A stretch of DNA of 64,000 bases from Panulirus ornatus (Eukaryota; Arthropoda; Malacostraca; Decapoda; Palinuridae): the NCBI RefSeq assembly GCF_036320965.1, contig NC_092265.1, positions 6,332,501 to 6,396,500 on the forward strand, written 5' to 3'. The notes under the pieces were generated by a model. The model made no database searches. It was not told the origin of the DNA and saw only the letters and a program-made list of their open reading frames with translations. The translations under genes were made by a program, and so were the position numbers. Positions within the stretch are counted from its first letter, which is position 1. The number at the start of each line of letters is the position of its first letter. Shown piece after piece: positions 23,648 to 36,355 of the stretch.

Positions 23648-23735
23648 AAGACTCGAACCTATATGCCTTCGCCTCGACCCTGGGCAGCCCGCGAATGCGT
23701 CACGGTCACGAACGCTGACCGCTGCACCACGAAGC
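23648..23735 (-). mobile_element. tRNA-derived SINE head, copy 2
   Basis: Read on the minus strand, the A-box-like GTGGTGCAGCGGTCAGCGTT (23730-23711) is followed about 50 bases later by the B box GGTTCGAGTC (23659-23650). Both promoter boxes and their order match a tRNA-related SINE head. The insert between the boxes is longer than in a normal tRNA, which argues against a functional tRNA gene. The 3' body and tail were not delimited. Confidence 0.72.
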
Positions 23736-26111
23736 TTCTCATCTCAGTTATAAAACCCGCTACAGCAAGCTACTTCTCGAACTCTCTCCCAACATGCAGA
23801 CGAGGAGGGTACAACTGAATGCAATACAATCACGTCTGACCTAAACTACCTTAATCTATTCCAACATTTCACCGATGCAGTGCTGTTCTCACGCAACAAG
23901 CGGCGCGTCGCATCTCTCTCTGTATATATCCACTTCGGAACTCCCTTTCATCCCCTTTCTTTCAATCCTTTCCCGACGAGGGCCTCACTCTCGCAGCGAC
24001 TGGGAATTTACGTAACGTCTCACGAGGGCAGGATCCCCTTCCCTCCTCCTTACAGGGCTGTCTAACCTCTTGAGCACGGCGGTACGACCCGTGGGTAAGG
24101 TGGCGGCCCCACCAGGCCTTTGACCGGGCAATTAATTATTCCCAAGGGTCGTACCGTCGTCCTCACAGGACCGTGCCGTCGTGTCTAAGGGGCCGTGCCC
24201 GTGGCGGCCATGGGGCTCTGGGGCATTGTGAACTCCTGCTGTAGAGGCAAGAGGAGGAGGAGGAGGAGGAGCAGTGCCTCATTGTCGTGGTGGGAGCCAA
24301 GGGGCATTGTGCTGCCCTGGGGTAGGGAGGGGTATGCCATCCGCGTGAATGACAAGCCAGACATGAATGACAGACTTGTTATGACATGACCACCAGACCA
24401 GCGGTGAAAGAACCTGTTATCAAGACCATTCTCTTCCACCCTCCATGCTCTCCCACCCTCCCTCTCTTTACATGCCCTACCTTTTCCATACCCAACCCCT
24501 TACCATCTTCTCCCCTCCCTTCCACCGCCTTTTCCACACTCAGCTTCCTTGTTTCTATTCATCCTCTGTAAAGCTGTAGCAACACACTCACGGTGGGGTC
24601 CCCATGTCTATTAATACCAAGATCAAGAGTATACAACTTTCACGGTCCAGTCTATCTTATTTTTTTTTTAGAACCAACCTCTTTGTTCCTGGACCCCAAG
24701 GCGTAAAATCACCCTGAATTTACATACACTCTGAGGTCGTCTTGTAAATCTTAAGATTATCACCTGCTGGACGACACCTGATGGGTTATGCGTGTATAGC
24801 GGGTGCTGGGGAAGAGAGAGAGAGAGGGGAGAAGGGAGGTGGTGGTGGTGGTGGGCCGTGGAAGACGATGGGGAGAGAAAGCCTAGGGTGACCAGCACAG
24901 CGCGTCGTCGAGAGCCTTTTTAAAAAAGGAAAACCTCCATCTTTCTTTTGCATTCAATTACCACAAGATATACTCCCCCCAGGTCCATTTTGCGCCGTGA
25001 ATACATCTAATTAAAAGACCTTTATGCAGGCCTGGGAAATTTTCTTTCTCTTTTTTTTTTCGAGAAGGGGGGGTTCGCGTTTGCGCCAGATCCCTCTGCT
25101 GCGTTCGGGTTGTAACTTAACTCTCATAAGGACGACAATCCAAACCAGACTCAGAATATGATCACGACTAAACCTCTAAAAGTATCGCCAGGACCAAGGA
25201 GAAAGATGGGGTATGTTTCCTCATCACCAGGGGTCTGCCTGCCAGGGAACCGTCTTGGTAAACGTCGTCTTAGCGAGGTCGGTGTCTAGTGTCATCCCTG
25301 GGCCCTTCATTTATCACGCGATCATTGGACGATCATTATTCTGCAAGTTTTATGATTAGGGCTCTTGTGGACCAGCCAGCCAGCCAGCCCCTAGCCTCCA
25401 GCCCCTGTCTCTCCCACAAGCCTGCCGCCCCACTCTCTCTCTCTTTCTCTCTTACCCTAACCACTCTCCTACAACCTCTTCCCCTTCCCTCCCTCTCTAT
25501 CGCTCTTATTCCACTCTCTTTTTACCCGGTTTTTTTTCGTATTGGCTCCACTTCATTTGCATGTGCTATTTTCCAGCCACGTAGTCTAGGACAATCCACG
25601 GGACGCTGAGGACATATTGTGATGGAGAGAGCAGTGGATAGCGGCAGGTTGCGGGACACAACACGTAAACAGACAGTGCACGTTCATCCTATATGCGAAT
25701 GACGACACACATGTAATGTCTGGGTATCTCTACTCGCACCTTTACTTTGGTGTGTAAGTCGGCTGCATACGACACGAGCATTTACAGCAACGTAAATATG
25801 ATTTACGTAATGTGTGAGTGGTGTACATCCAAGGGCAAATACTTGTATGACAAGAGAGACAGAACGGTAAAAGCTACGAGGAATTCAGAAACTGGCTATC
25901 CTACTGTCCTCCTTGCATCGTGGCTGAAGAACTGATCTAACGCTGGCAGCAAACTGAAGACAACACACTAGTTAATGATATCAGTAAATACCATCCAGAC
26001 GTTCTGGTGAAAGTGACCATCAAGATACCATAACTTCAGATGGTACATCAAACCGAACATTAGAAATATATATAGATCCATCAGCAGGTAACTTACAGGT
26101 TACCCTGTTTG

Positions 26112-26112
<1 letters not shown>
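23736..26112. other. Non-coding stretch, nothing recognised
   Basis: Unique sequence with a GGA-repeat patch (24248-24270), short GAGA (24813-24828) and GGTGGT patches, and CCAGCCAG near 25372-25390. No protein could be recognised. Confidence 0.45.

Positions 26113-26177
<65 letters not shown>
26113..26177 (+). repeat. (GT)n microsatellite
   Basis: About 65 bp of GT. Confidence 0.95.
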
Positions 26178-26178
<1 letters not shown>

Positions 26179-27111
26179 GAGCCAATCCTCTCTCAAGCAT
26201 GTGGGGACTTGATGATTCAAGTCCTCTGGTTCTTGGGGACACGTACAATGCTATTGTATGTGAACAGCTGAAGCTTGGAAATATTAATTAACCTTTGGTC
26301 TCATATCTCTTATATCTCCCTGACCCATATCCTGTTCACCTACGTCGCAAGAAATCCAGACAAGAAAAATCATTTCTATGTACGTGTAGCCAGGATTAAA
26401 ACATTAGATATAAAAACTTATATACGAAAAAAAGAAAATCGGTGACGGTATATTTTTAAAGTTTTATTCTTTTCCGTTTCACTCTTAAACAAAATCCCAC
26501 ATCACCTTACCTTCGAGTTCAACCTTATTATTCTCAAACTTGGGAGCTTATGGTTCACCCTTCAACGAACTTCAAAACACTACCAATATCAAAACAGGAA
26601 CAAATTATATGGTTTACCCCCTACCGTCAAATTTCCCCAATCCTTTTCCATAATTATGTCGACTTGAAAAGATCCTGTCTGTTGTTTCTGTGTTGTCCTC
26701 CTCTTGTTTAGAAGCCATGCTGCCATTCCCCTAACTCTTGGTTCAACCACATCACTAGGCGTGCTCATAAAACACCCTCTCGTATGTCTAAGGCGCATGG
26801 CTTATCAAAGAAATTTCCCCCACAGTTCTTACCCATCAATTTTCTTCCAGTGTCAACTGGGTATCTTTCCCTCACTCCAGTTGTGGCAGTCGATGGCTGG
26901 TTGCGACTTCACACATTTCAGCCTGCATTTCTGAGCCATTCGGTACGCATACCTTCTATACCAGTTGCTCTTCCATCACTTATAGCCATCCTGCAACAGT
27001 CCATGTCTGCTGTATCAAGTGATTTCGGAGTTCGGAGTTTTAATTTCTCTCATTTTCTGTTTGTTTTCATAATTGTTTCAGAGATTTTCTGTGTTCTAGG
27101 GGCAACTACAG

Positions 27112-27113
<2 letters not shown>
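26178..27113. other. Non-coding stretch, nothing recognised
   Basis: The frame at 26784-27149 is open for 121 codons but ends inside an AT repeat and has no recognisable motif. Confidence 0.4.
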
Positions 27114-27155
<42 letters not shown>

Positions 27156-27163
27156 TATATATA
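27114..27163 (+). repeat. (AT)n microsatellite
   Basis: About 50 bp of AT with one phase slip. Confidence 0.93.
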
Positions 27164-27386
27164 AACTGTGAAAACGTTGGTACGATATAAAACGTTTGAG
27201 GGAAGGTCTCACGTCACGTGACCGCAAATGTTTACCCAGTAAAAACATTAATAACACACCAGGTGATTTCCCCGCATCGCATCGCATCAAGACACAAATA
27301 CTGCCACCTTCACACGACGAACCGACCGTGTTCTTCATGTTGGCCAGGGAGGGAGGGAGGGAGGGGGAGGGGTGTAGCAAAACTGC

Positions 27387-27390
<4 letters not shown>

Positions 27391-27459
<69 letters not shown>
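27391..27459 (+). repeat. (GA)n microsatellite
   Basis: About 69 bp of GA, about 200 bp upstream of a CT tract in the opposite sense. A GGGAGGGAGG run precedes it. Confidence 0.95.
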
Positions 27460-27465
<6 letters not shown>

Positions 27466-27655
27466 TGTTAAATTCACAGCATTAGGGACGGACGTCGGGT
27501 TTAAGATTTTTAAGCCCTCGCGTACCGGAGCGCAGCCACTCCGGTGAGAAGCTGATGGAGATAAGAAGTGTGAATGACGCGCAGAAAATCTGTATTTCTT
27601 ATGTCCTTCCTTTTTATAGCAAGGCAACGTCCGCGGACGCATCCGGGTCAGGCTG

Positions 27656-28065
<410 letters not shown>

Positions 28066-28649
28066 TCAAGCTGAAGGCTTCAGTCCCAAACATAAGTCGT
28101 CGTGAGGGACAGGCCATAATGAAACACAGGAGAAGGTTAGAAAGACAGAGAACTGAGATGAGACGAGGAACATTCTTAAGGATTTCCGACGAAGCAGAGA
28201 ACCTGCTCTTCAGAAAGAGACCGGTCGCACCCGTTAGGGAAAGCGATAGACTATCGCAACACCCCATGTTTGAGCTGCCAACAGCAGCCCCAGTCATCAT
28301 GTACAACACCAGCCGGTTCAGCAGTACGTAGTCTGGCCAGTTTCCGGGGGCAAACACCAGAGTACCGGCCACAAAAGTGGGACGGAAGCCCATTACTGCC
28401 GTGTAAAGCAAGCGGGTTAAGTTTCGAGGTCAGACTGAGAGCTGATGAAGTCGGACTGGTTCGCGCTCGACTCCGTCAGGTATGCAGAGGTGGAACCTCC
28501 CCAGACGTGAGAGCGGTGTGCTCCGTACAATGTTAAATCAATCATTTGTGCAATCGGAGCGACGGTCTGACCACAAGAATCTCCGGCATCCGAAAAGAAC
28601 TCGATACATCCTGGCGTGACGTGTGGTTTTTCAAGAAGAATCTGAAGGC

Positions 28650-28653
<4 letters not shown>
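28066..28653. other. Open but unrecognised sequence
   Basis: The + frame 28062-28331 (89 codons) and the minus frame 28019-28411 (130 codons) overlap. The + peptide is Arg-rich (RREGQAIMKHRRRLERQRTE). It lies just 5' of copy B in that element's orientation, so it could be element-internal sequence. I recognise no domain. Confidence 0.35.

Positions 28654-28726
<73 letters not shown>
28654..28726 (+). repeat. (GA)n microsatellite
   Basis: About 73 bp of GA. An A run follows at about 28783-28800. Confidence 0.95.
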
Positions 28727-28728
<2 letters not shown>

Positions 28729-29265
28729 AGGCATGATTACTATGCTCAGTGGTGGAGGTATTGAATTTAATGAAGTGCTTGTCAAAAAAAAAAAAAAAAA
28801 CAGAAAAGGCAAAAGTGGAGCAGCTTTGAGAGAAATGGAGGAAAGCAATTCTGAGTCACATCAGATGTATGACTGAACTTTAATCAAAGCTACATTTCCA
28901 GCCTACGAGAGAGGAGAACTGGCTGAGGTTAGTCGTGGCGGGAGAGCTGCAGCAGCAGCAGCAGGTCCGGCATTTAGGAGTGGGTGAGTGGGCGTAGGTG
29001 TTCGTTCCCGAGGCCTGGGAATATTCCCAGCGCTTCACCCCCATCGCAATCACTGACACCCCACCTCCCTCACCCACCGACACCCCGACGTAAAACAAAC
29101 TACGAGTCATTACGACCCACATCGTATAACCTCATCACGTAGGGTTTGTCTTTCTTCTTTAATCACCTCGGCTGAGACTGACGAAAATATGATTCACTAG
29201 AACGAAGTTTCTTTGGGTACAATTCAGTGTATCGAGGCCAAGCCAGACATTCCTGCGGGACGCGG

Positions 29266-29277
29266 CAGCTGCACGTG
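29266..29277 (+). other. Double E-box 12-mer, occurrence 1
   Basis: CAGCTGCACGTG, two E-box hexamers placed end to end. A CATTCC lies just upstream, so this may be a truncated member of the CATTCC/CACGTG family. Three other exact copies lie at 30360, 31616 and 34096. Confidence 0.6.
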
Positions 29278-29408
29278 CTACCGGATGGACGCGTGTGCTG
29301 ACTCGCGCCCCTCAACAGGCTATATAATTACCTCTTAACTCTGAATAATAAAACTTCCCACTCGACTACTCGAATCTACCATTTTCTGAACTCATTTACC
29401 CACTAAAC

Positions 29409-29545
29409 CATACATCGTCTTTCGTCGGATTCGTCAAAGAAATAACCCCAGTTGTCCAATGAATAATGTCAAAACCCATACATCAACTTTCACTGGATTC
29501 GTCAATAGAAATATAAGGAAAGTTATCAAATGACTAATGTCATAG
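29409..29545 (+). repeat. Two-copy tandem duplication, 68-bp unit
   Basis: CATACATC at 29409 and 29477 begins two units, each with GGATTCGTCAA, AGAAATA and AATGTCA in order. The copies are diverged. Confidence 0.75.
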
Positions 29546-29884
29546 TTTTCCTTTCCAAAGTCCTCAACACACACACACTGTGTATTTCCTTGATGATGGG
29601 AAAATAAAAGAGGGAGTGCCAGACTCAGGCCCACATACATGAGTAGCTGTGTTTGTCCAGAGAGATAAGTCAATTATCAAAACCTTTTTTGAGGTTAAAT
29701 TTCTTGTTTCACTGTAATACTTAAAAAGTAAATGGTATAAAACCTGTTGCTAAATAGTAAGTTGTAAATAGAATGACTAAAAATATTACTGACATGATAA
29801 ACGTGATTCTACAATGCGGAGGCAATGAGACCGTTGCTTCGTCTGTTCCTGGCGCTACCACGCTAACAGGGGAACTGGCGAACA

Positions 29885-29891
29885 TATATAC

Positions 29892-29956
<65 letters not shown>
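29885..29956 (+). repeat. (AT)n microsatellite
   Basis: About 72 bp with ACAT and TGTA interruptions at the left end. Confidence 0.94.
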
Positions 29957-29957
<1 letters not shown>

Positions 29958-30079
29958 GACGGTGGTCGAAGCGACAATCAGCATAGCCATGATATATAGG
30001 AAGATTTAAGAAAATGTAAGATAAATGGTCTTTGAACATCAACAAGACATGACAGACGAGTTTCTGGACGTCTTCCCAA

Positions 30080-30165
30080 ACCCACCCACCTCACCACCCA
30101 CCCCACAACCCACCCCACCACCCCACCCCCACAACCCACCTCACCACCCACCCCACATCCTTACC
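30080..30165 (+). repeat. CCACC-rich low-complexity block
   Basis: CACCCACC, ACAACCCACC and CACCACCC words alternate without any G on the + strand over about 85 bp. Confidence 0.8.
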
Positions 30166-30541
30166 TCAACAGGCAACATCCATCTCCGCCTCCCCCGATC
30201 CCAGAGCACCACCACATGTAAACACAGCTGCTGGCGGCCACCACGACCTGCCGTTCCCACATCAGATGCTTTCCCAACACACCTCCCACCTCACCTCCCA
30301 TCTCCCCCACTTGGTCTGCTCCCTCTCCCTCTCTCTTCCTTCCCCCACCATGCTGCCGGCAGCTGCACGTGGCAATCCCAGCACGTGCGTTCACACTAAC
30401 ATTACCACTTATGATATATTCTTTGCACTTTTTCCCCCAAATCTGCCTTAACGCAGCGCCCTGAACTGCTACCTCCAAACGGTAAAGTAAGTGACAGATC
30501 TTTACGTGACGTCGTAACTCAATAAATGAATGAATAAATAA

Positions 30542-30650
30542 AACGTGGCAACTCTGCACGTGCCGTCTGGTACCCAGCCGGCAGACAGGAATGCTGGGGG
30601 TAGTGGGAATATGGGAATGCTAGGGTCGTGGGAATGTGACCTGTCTGGGA
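30542..30650 (-). repeat. CATTCC-CACGTG-GTTGCCA family, copy 1
   Basis: Read on the minus strand: CACATTCCCACGACC, CATTCCCATATTCCCACTA, CATTCCTG, CGGCACGTGCAGA, GTTGCCACGTTTTA. Order and spacing match the copies at 34041 and 34385. Confidence 0.65.
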
Positions 30651-30712
30651 GGAGTAAAGCATTAAAGCCATCTGCCTAACAATGGTGCGGCCTTCCCACG
30701 GGAGAAACTCGT

Positions 30713-30713
30713 G

Positions 30714-30808
<95 letters not shown>
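30713..30808 (+). repeat. (AT)n microsatellite
   Basis: About 95 bp of AT with one ACAT interruption. It lies immediately upstream of a GCGTTAGCGAGG-head repeat copy. Confidence 0.95.
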
Positions 30809-30810
<2 letters not shown>

Positions 30811-30897
30811 GCAATTTCCCCCATTAACGAGGTAACGATAAGAACAGAGGACTGAGCCTTATAGGAAATATCCTCACTTGGCCCCTTTTTCTTTATA

Positions 30898-30900
<3 letters not shown>
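30809..30900 (+). repeat. GCGTTAGCGAGG-head repeat, copy 2 (tail B)
   Basis: The decayed head CATTAACGAGGTAACG is followed by AAGAACAGAGGACTGAGCC and TATCCTCACTTGGCCCC. It is flanked on the left by (AT)n and on the right by (GT)n. Confidence 0.78.

Positions 30901-30977
<77 letters not shown>
30901..30977 (+). repeat. (GT)n microsatellite
   Basis: About 75 bp of GT abutting the right end of the dispersed repeat. Confidence 0.95.
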
Positions 30978-30980
<3 letters not shown>

Positions 30981-31118
30981 TATATAAATTTTCACTTGAC
31001 TTTTTGGATTCCTTTCTATTATCATCTTTCTTATTCAGTTCCCAAAACTAAGCGAAGTAAGATGAAATCTCTCCATGGTTTTGAAACTATTTAGCATATC
31101 AGTAATTCACTACCCATG

Positions 31119-31236
<118 letters not shown>

Positions 31237-31309
31237 GTGTTTGGTTAGCTCAAACCAGGCACGTGATGAGTTAAGCTTACAACAAACACTATTGTGTTGC
31301 CAACGGAAG

Positions 31310-31510
31310 CCACGCGTGCTTTATGATTTCATACCAGCTGGCAGGAGACCTTCTGTGATCAGCTGGTATGAGACGCGCTGTCGGTCACCAGCTGGTTAAA
31401 AGAAGCGTTCTTAACACCTGGCTTAAAACGCGTTGTTGACAGCTGGCTCAAGACGCCTCGAGATCACCGGACACCAGACCGATGTTGTGATCAGGTGGTC
31501 ATCATAACAC
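31310..31510. repeat. Degenerate CAGCTGG/GACGCG repeat block
   Basis: ACCAGCTGG, CAGCTGGTATGAGACGCG, CACCTGGCTTAAAACGCG and CAGCTGGCTCAAGACGC recur every 30-35 bp with drift, interleaved with GATCA. I read it as an old minisatellite of about 6 units. Confidence 0.65.
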
Positions 31511-31842
31511 AGGTGTTGTGATCGACCGTCTTGGACAAGTGCCTTTTGGTCAGCCAGCACCGTCCACAAGCAGACCCCCCCCAAGCCACATGATGGTGTG
31601 ACCTTGACCAGGAAGCAGCTGCACGTGGCAGATGATGCGTGGTCCCAGGCGGCGGCGCGTGCCCACCTGACCAACACAGGACCATTTCATCACACGATAA
31701 ATATACTATTTGTAAACAGTTCGTCGCTTTCTACTATCGTGGAAACTATGGTTTACTGTCCAGACTATTCGGGGAGTAGGAGGTAATGGTAGAACTCATT
31801 CTTGGTTGCCAATTACGAGATCAGAGGAGTGTATAATGTCCA

Positions 31843-31908
31843 ATATGGCAACTCTGCACGCGCGTCGCCACGAGCACGTGTCCGGGATCGACATGGCTGG
31901 AATGCTAA
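31843..31908 (-). repeat. CATTCC-CACGTG-GTTGCCA family, copy 2
   Basis: Minus strand: AGCATTCCAGCC, GGACACGTGCTCG, GACGCGCGTGCAGA, GTTGCCATA. A short copy that shares TGCAGAGTTGCCA with copy 1 and GACGCGCGTGCG-like DNA with copy 3. Confidence 0.62.
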
Positions 31909-32442
31909 GGTATACAAAGGGAATTAAATGCCACAGATATCCAACAAAGGCCTCAGGGGGGGTGGCGGCAAGTGGCTGAGCATTTGGACACCAGGGTTGT
32001 TATGACGCTACACTGTACTGTACCGTAATCTACGGCTGGTCGCGTAACATTATAGAGTGGCAACTTTTATGTATTTTCCATGAGGAGAGAGTTAAGGACT
32101 AGGAACATTCCCCAGGGGGAAAGGGGGATTGGGGAGACTCCAGGAATGGAGAAAGGGTTAGTAGACTGGATCGAACCCATACCTCACTGCTCTTTTTCTG
32201 ACTTGAGATGATCTCTGACGTTTCACCTCAAAGGGCCTGTGGTTCCGACACCACCTCAGATGTGCAAGGAAAACGTATCAACATGTGAGACGGAAGATTA
32301 ATCTATGACTATAAAGACATGTGAATACCATAAGACATTGTGCTTCCTGACTCCGTTACTGACGATGAATTGAAGCGATCAAGGATGAGCCTTATTTACA
32401 ATTTCTATATCCAGTAGGTTAACGCCCTATATCATGGTTACC

Positions 32443-32611
32443 GATAACTTTACATACTAACACATAGAAAACGTAATCAATAACTTTACATTATAACATG
32501 TAGAAAACGTAACCAATAACTTTACATACTAACATGTAGAAAACGTAATCAATAACTTTACATAATAAAACGTAACCAATAACTTTGCATAATAACGAAC
32601 AGAAAACGAAG
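32443..32611 (+). repeat. 36-bp minisatellite, 5 copies
   Basis: AATAACTTTACAT starts units at 32443, 32479, 32515, 32551 and 32578. Three spacings are 36 bp and the last is 27 because of a 9-bp deletion. Units end TAGAAAACGTAATC or TAGAAAACGTAACC. Confidence 0.93.
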
Positions 32612-33424
32612 ATATATCAAATGATGATATATAAGTAATTCCCCAAAAATATCGAAACGCATGATTTAAAAGACTGCTACAAAGAAATCATCGCTCGGAT
32701 AAAAATAATTATACCAACATTAATCATTAGAATTACCATGTATAGTACACCACTTGTACGCATGGAAATACATAATGAATAACAAAAACATTCATTATGA
32801 TGTCTTGTCTTCCTCAGCATCGCCGTTGTTCAACATTCAACGTTACGATACAAAGTCGGTGTGAATATCTGGAGCGTGAGTTTCATTCCTGTATTACCAA
32901 CTCAAGAGGCAAAACACCTGCATCACCCTCGCACATCTGTCACCTGTCCTACGTACGCTCTTGCCCTACGCCCACATTCCAGAACACACCCCACCTTCCC
33001 TCCCTCCCTCCGTTCCTAAGGGATTCCAACCATCAGCTCCACCCTGCACCCCTGCCACATTCCAGATGTCCCCCTTCCTCCTCCTCCTCCTCTCTCCTAT
33101 CCCTTGACCATTCCAGGTAGCCCAGAAGTAGCGTCTGAGGGAGAGAAAGAGAAAGGTGGAAGGGTCCGCGGTGGACGAGTGTACCAGCTGTTGCTGCTCA
33201 AGCCACGGACGGCTTCCCACGTCTCCCCTCACCAGGGGAGAAGGGGAGGGAACGGGACATAGCCATACCACCTGGAGTCGTGAACTGCCTCACACTTCTC
33301 GCCAAGTTACTGAAATGACTTGACCTCTAAGTACGCGAAGATTTTTCAACATACTGCAAGAGTGTGCAAATATACCGCCCTACAAATTCATTTTGTAGTT
33401 GAGTATTATACTGACTGAAAATCC
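32612..33424. other. Non-coding stretch, nothing recognised
   Basis: Unique sequence with CCTCC-rich patches (32995-33110). No gene supported. Confidence 0.45.
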
Positions 33425-33565
33425 TTCCCCTCTTGTTTTTACTTTTCCAAAAGAAGGAACAGAGAAGGGGGGGCCATGTGAGGATATTTCCCATCTAAGG
33501 CTCTGTCCTTCGTTCTTCCCACTACCTCGCTAACGCGGGAAATGACGAATATGTATGTATGTATC
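33425..33565 (-). repeat. GCGTTAGCGAGG-head repeat, copy 3 (tail B)
   Basis: Minus-strand copy. Shared words on the + strand are CCAAAAGAAGGAACAGAGAA, GGGGGCCATGTGAGGATAT and CTACCTCGCTAACGCGGGAA. The head side ends in a TATGTATGTATGTA run instead of pure AT. Confidence 0.85.
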
Positions 33566-33599
33566 TCACGTTATCAGAGAATAGCTTTCTACTCAAAGT

Positions 33600-33835
33600 C
33601 TCCACAGACGGCAACATCAGGACTCTAAGCATCAAAGACCTTATCATATAACTCCGCTGGAGGGCCATATACACACAGTGGGAACGTATGTAGTCTCATA
33701 ATTATCTTTAACGCTTGAGGAACGTGTTTTTAATTAAAGATTTATCGGATGGTGGCTCTTGCTTGCTAACGGCCTCTAATCACTCAACTGGCAGTTGACA
33801 AGCCTAAGGCCCAAATCACCAACTAACCTACGACT
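33600..33835 (+). repeat. AGGGCCAYATAC dispersed family, copy 1
   Basis: Shares with 48690-48910, in the same order, GGCAACATCAGG-like, AGGGCCATATACA, GTGGGAACGTATGTAGTCT, AAAG and AAGCCTAAGGCCCAAA. The tail here is CACCAACTAACC. At the other locus the matching tail has expanded to (CCAA)n. Confidence 0.65.
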
Positions 33836-34040
33836 AAACATGAATGAAAAAAAAGGTCATAATTCTCTTGGTGTCACTAGAGTACATGTAGTTCTGTTTT
33901 CATTTACAAGAGTATCATTCAAATGCTCTCGAAAGAAAATGGAAGAAAATCCTGTTAATTACCCTGAGTCAGACCGCTCAAATACACTTCCCATGATGTA
34001 GACAGTAACACTAGCGTTCTCCATTACCCACTCGGAGTTC

Positions 34041-34165
34041 CCAGCGTTCCTGAAATTCCATTCTCATTCCCAGCAGGCGTGCGGCCTGCCAGCAGCAGCT
34101 GCACGTGACGCGCGTGCGTCGGTAACCGAAAATTTATACTAGTTGCCACATACCGCCAGCTACAC
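34041..34165 (+). repeat. CATTCC-CACGTG-GTTGCCA family, copy 3
   Basis: TTCCTGAAATTCCATTCTC, ATTCCCAGCAGG, CAGCAGCTGCACGTGACGCG, then GTTGCCACATACCGCCAG. It includes the double E-box 12-mer at 34096-34107. Confidence 0.68.
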
Positions 34166-34384
34166 GACTAACGCTGTATTTAGTGCCTGCTGGTGTGGGT
34201 TTTCTGAATATTTTCTTCAAGAATAACATTCATTATTGGACGATGTATTGACGAAACAAGATAAAATGAAGAAGCTTATATTGCTATACCGTCTATTTAA
34301 TACTCGCTTTAATACAAATCTGTCAACTCATACTACTGTTTTCCCCACGACCAGCAGGTGTCTATGAGGCGACCATGTGTCCCC

Positions 34385-34497
34385 CACCATTCTCACACTT
34401 GCATTCCTGGCATACCATTCCCATTCCCGTTCCCAGCAGCAGCTGGGACACGTGATAAGGCATGTGGGAAGCACACAGTTGCCACATATCACCAAGT
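34385..34497 (+). repeat. CATTCC-CACGTG-GTTGCCA family, copy 4
   Basis: GCATTCCTGGCATACCATT, CCCATTCCCGTTCCCAGCAG, CAGCTGGGACACGTGATAAG, then GTTGCCACATATCACCAAG. It lies about 340 bp from copy 3 in the same orientation. Confidence 0.7.
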
Positions 34498-34782
34498 CTC
34501 GTGCAACCAAAATATATTGTTATACTCCCAGGCATAATAGCTTGAGAGCAGTGCCCGACCTTTTAATGCTATTGAAAGCAAATAACAAATGTCTAACTTA
34601 ATTTAAGGAAGTTTTTTTTGAATAAAAGAATTAAAATCCTTACCCTAATAATCTTTGGATTAATGACCTATAACTAAAGAGCGCGAATAAATCCAACAAG
34701 CACACAGCTGAGAAAATTCCCTTCACGTACAAATTATATCACCAAGAGATATAACCAATATATATATGTATATATATATTCA

Positions 34783-35012
34783 AACAATTTGCCATTTCTC
34801 GCGTTAGCTAGGTAGCGTTAAGAACAGAGAACTGGGCCTGTGAGGGAATATCCTCACCTGGCCCCCTTCTCTGTTCCTTCTTTTGGAAAATTAAAAAAAA
34901 ATTATGAGAGGGGAGGATTTCCAGCCCCCCCGCTCCCTCCCCTTTTAGTCGCCTTCTACGACACGCAGGGAATACGTGGGAAGTATTCTTTCTCCCCTAT
35001 CCCCAAAGAGAG
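34783..35012 (+). repeat. GCGTTAGCGAGG-head repeat, copy 4 (tail B, longest)
   Basis: A short AT/GTATATAT run is followed by TTCTCGCGTTAGCTAGGTAG, AAGAACAGAGAACTGGGCC, GGAATATCCTCACCTGGCCC and GTTCCTTCTTTTGGAAAA. GATTTCCAGCCCCCC, GTCGCCTTCTACGACACGC and TATTCTTTCTCCCCTATCCC follow. It extends further right than the other tail-B copies. I recall similar sequence as common in decapods, unverified. Confidence 0.87.
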
Positions 35013-35979
35013 AGAGAGAACGGGAGGTGGGTGATAATGGGAGACTTGATATAGTCTATTACGAGGTTATCTGTGGTCATAATCTTAATTGTCATAGGGA
35101 ACACGATAGTAAAGCAATTAGCACCTTCCCCCCCCCCGCACCCCATCGCTCCATCCGGCTCAAGTGTCGGCAGGAAAACAGTTCAGAAGAAACGACTTGT
35201 AGGATGGAGGAAAGGATACCACCATGGAAATTCTATAGGAAAGTGTTACAGGTAGGGGGGGGTGGAAATTCATTTACTCCAAACAGAAACAACCTGACTG
35301 TGGCTACATTCTGAAACAAAAGATAAGGCAGCAAGTACGTTAATTCTTCTTGATGCACGACTATTTACTGGTAACACATACATCGCTGAAGTATGAGTCT
35401 AGCCCAGAGTTGAAGATAACGAGAGTACAAAATTGGTTCACACTTAAGTGTGGCGACATCGTGAAGGGCAGGACCAAGCACAGACTGCAGTATGGAGGAC
35501 ATAAAAAAAAACCGACAAAAAGAGAAAGAGAAAAAGAGAGAGAAAAGAAAAACATGTTGGACAGCAGGTGGAAAACGGGCCGCCAGCCTCGTCTCTGTTA
35601 TGATATTAATTCACCTGGCGAGGAGAGCTAACGGGGTCCCTTGCGGCATTACCCTCTGGCTCTGACACTCCCTCAGTGTGCCATTGTTGGAGTTAGCTGC
35701 AGGCTAAGAAGGCTGGATCGGATTTCACCATAACAATACAGAGGATACGATACTATACACACACCCTGATGTTTCAAAGTTTACTTCCTCGTGACACGAA
35801 ACACCGGCTCTGCTGATGTACTTAATATAAAGTACAATAACAGATTGTACCAACGAGTCTATTATTCCAATAAGCAGTTGGTGGGAGTATGGGGCCAATT
35901 ATAACGTAGATGTGTACGTCTTCAACTTTACTATCCTCTCTCCATCTAAATAGATTTAGGAGCAAAGGTAAATATTACT
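35013..35979. other. Non-coding stretch, nothing recognised
   Basis: Unique sequence with an A/GA-rich patch at 35503-35555. Confidence 0.45.
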
Positions 35980-36355
35980 GTCTTCCAGCAGATAACTTCG
36001 TCTTTAAACCATCAGGTGTTCTGTTATCAGACTTTCCCAAAGGACGGTCCTTCAGCATATAACCTCGTCACTGACGATGAGGTCTTCTGCTAACTGCCTC
36101 TCCCATGCACTTTCCTCCAGCAGATACCCTCATGACAGACCATCAGGTCTTCCATTACCTGCCTTTCCCATGTACTCTAATGTACTCTCCTCCAGCAGGC
36201 AGCGACCTGGTTACAGATCATCAGGTCTTTGGTCATCTGGTTTTCCCATGTACCCCTACGTACTGTCCTTCAACAGATAAGCTCCTCAATGACCATCAGG
36301 TCCTCTTGTCTTCTCTGTCTTTCCCGCGTACTGCCACGTACCCTTACACATATGA
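35980..36355 (+). repeat. Diverged minisatellite, 65-78-bp units, about 5 copies
   Basis: CTTCCAGCAGATA or a near form recurs near 35982, 36048, 36113, 36188 and 36266. Units also carry ACCATCAGGTCTTC and CTTTCCCATGTAC. Unit length drifts through insertions such as a doubled TGTACTCT. Confidence 0.82.

Noticed and set aside
32165..32200. GGTTCGATCC-like word on the minus strand considered as a SINE head.
   Set aside because: No A-box partner and no shared flank with the other copies.
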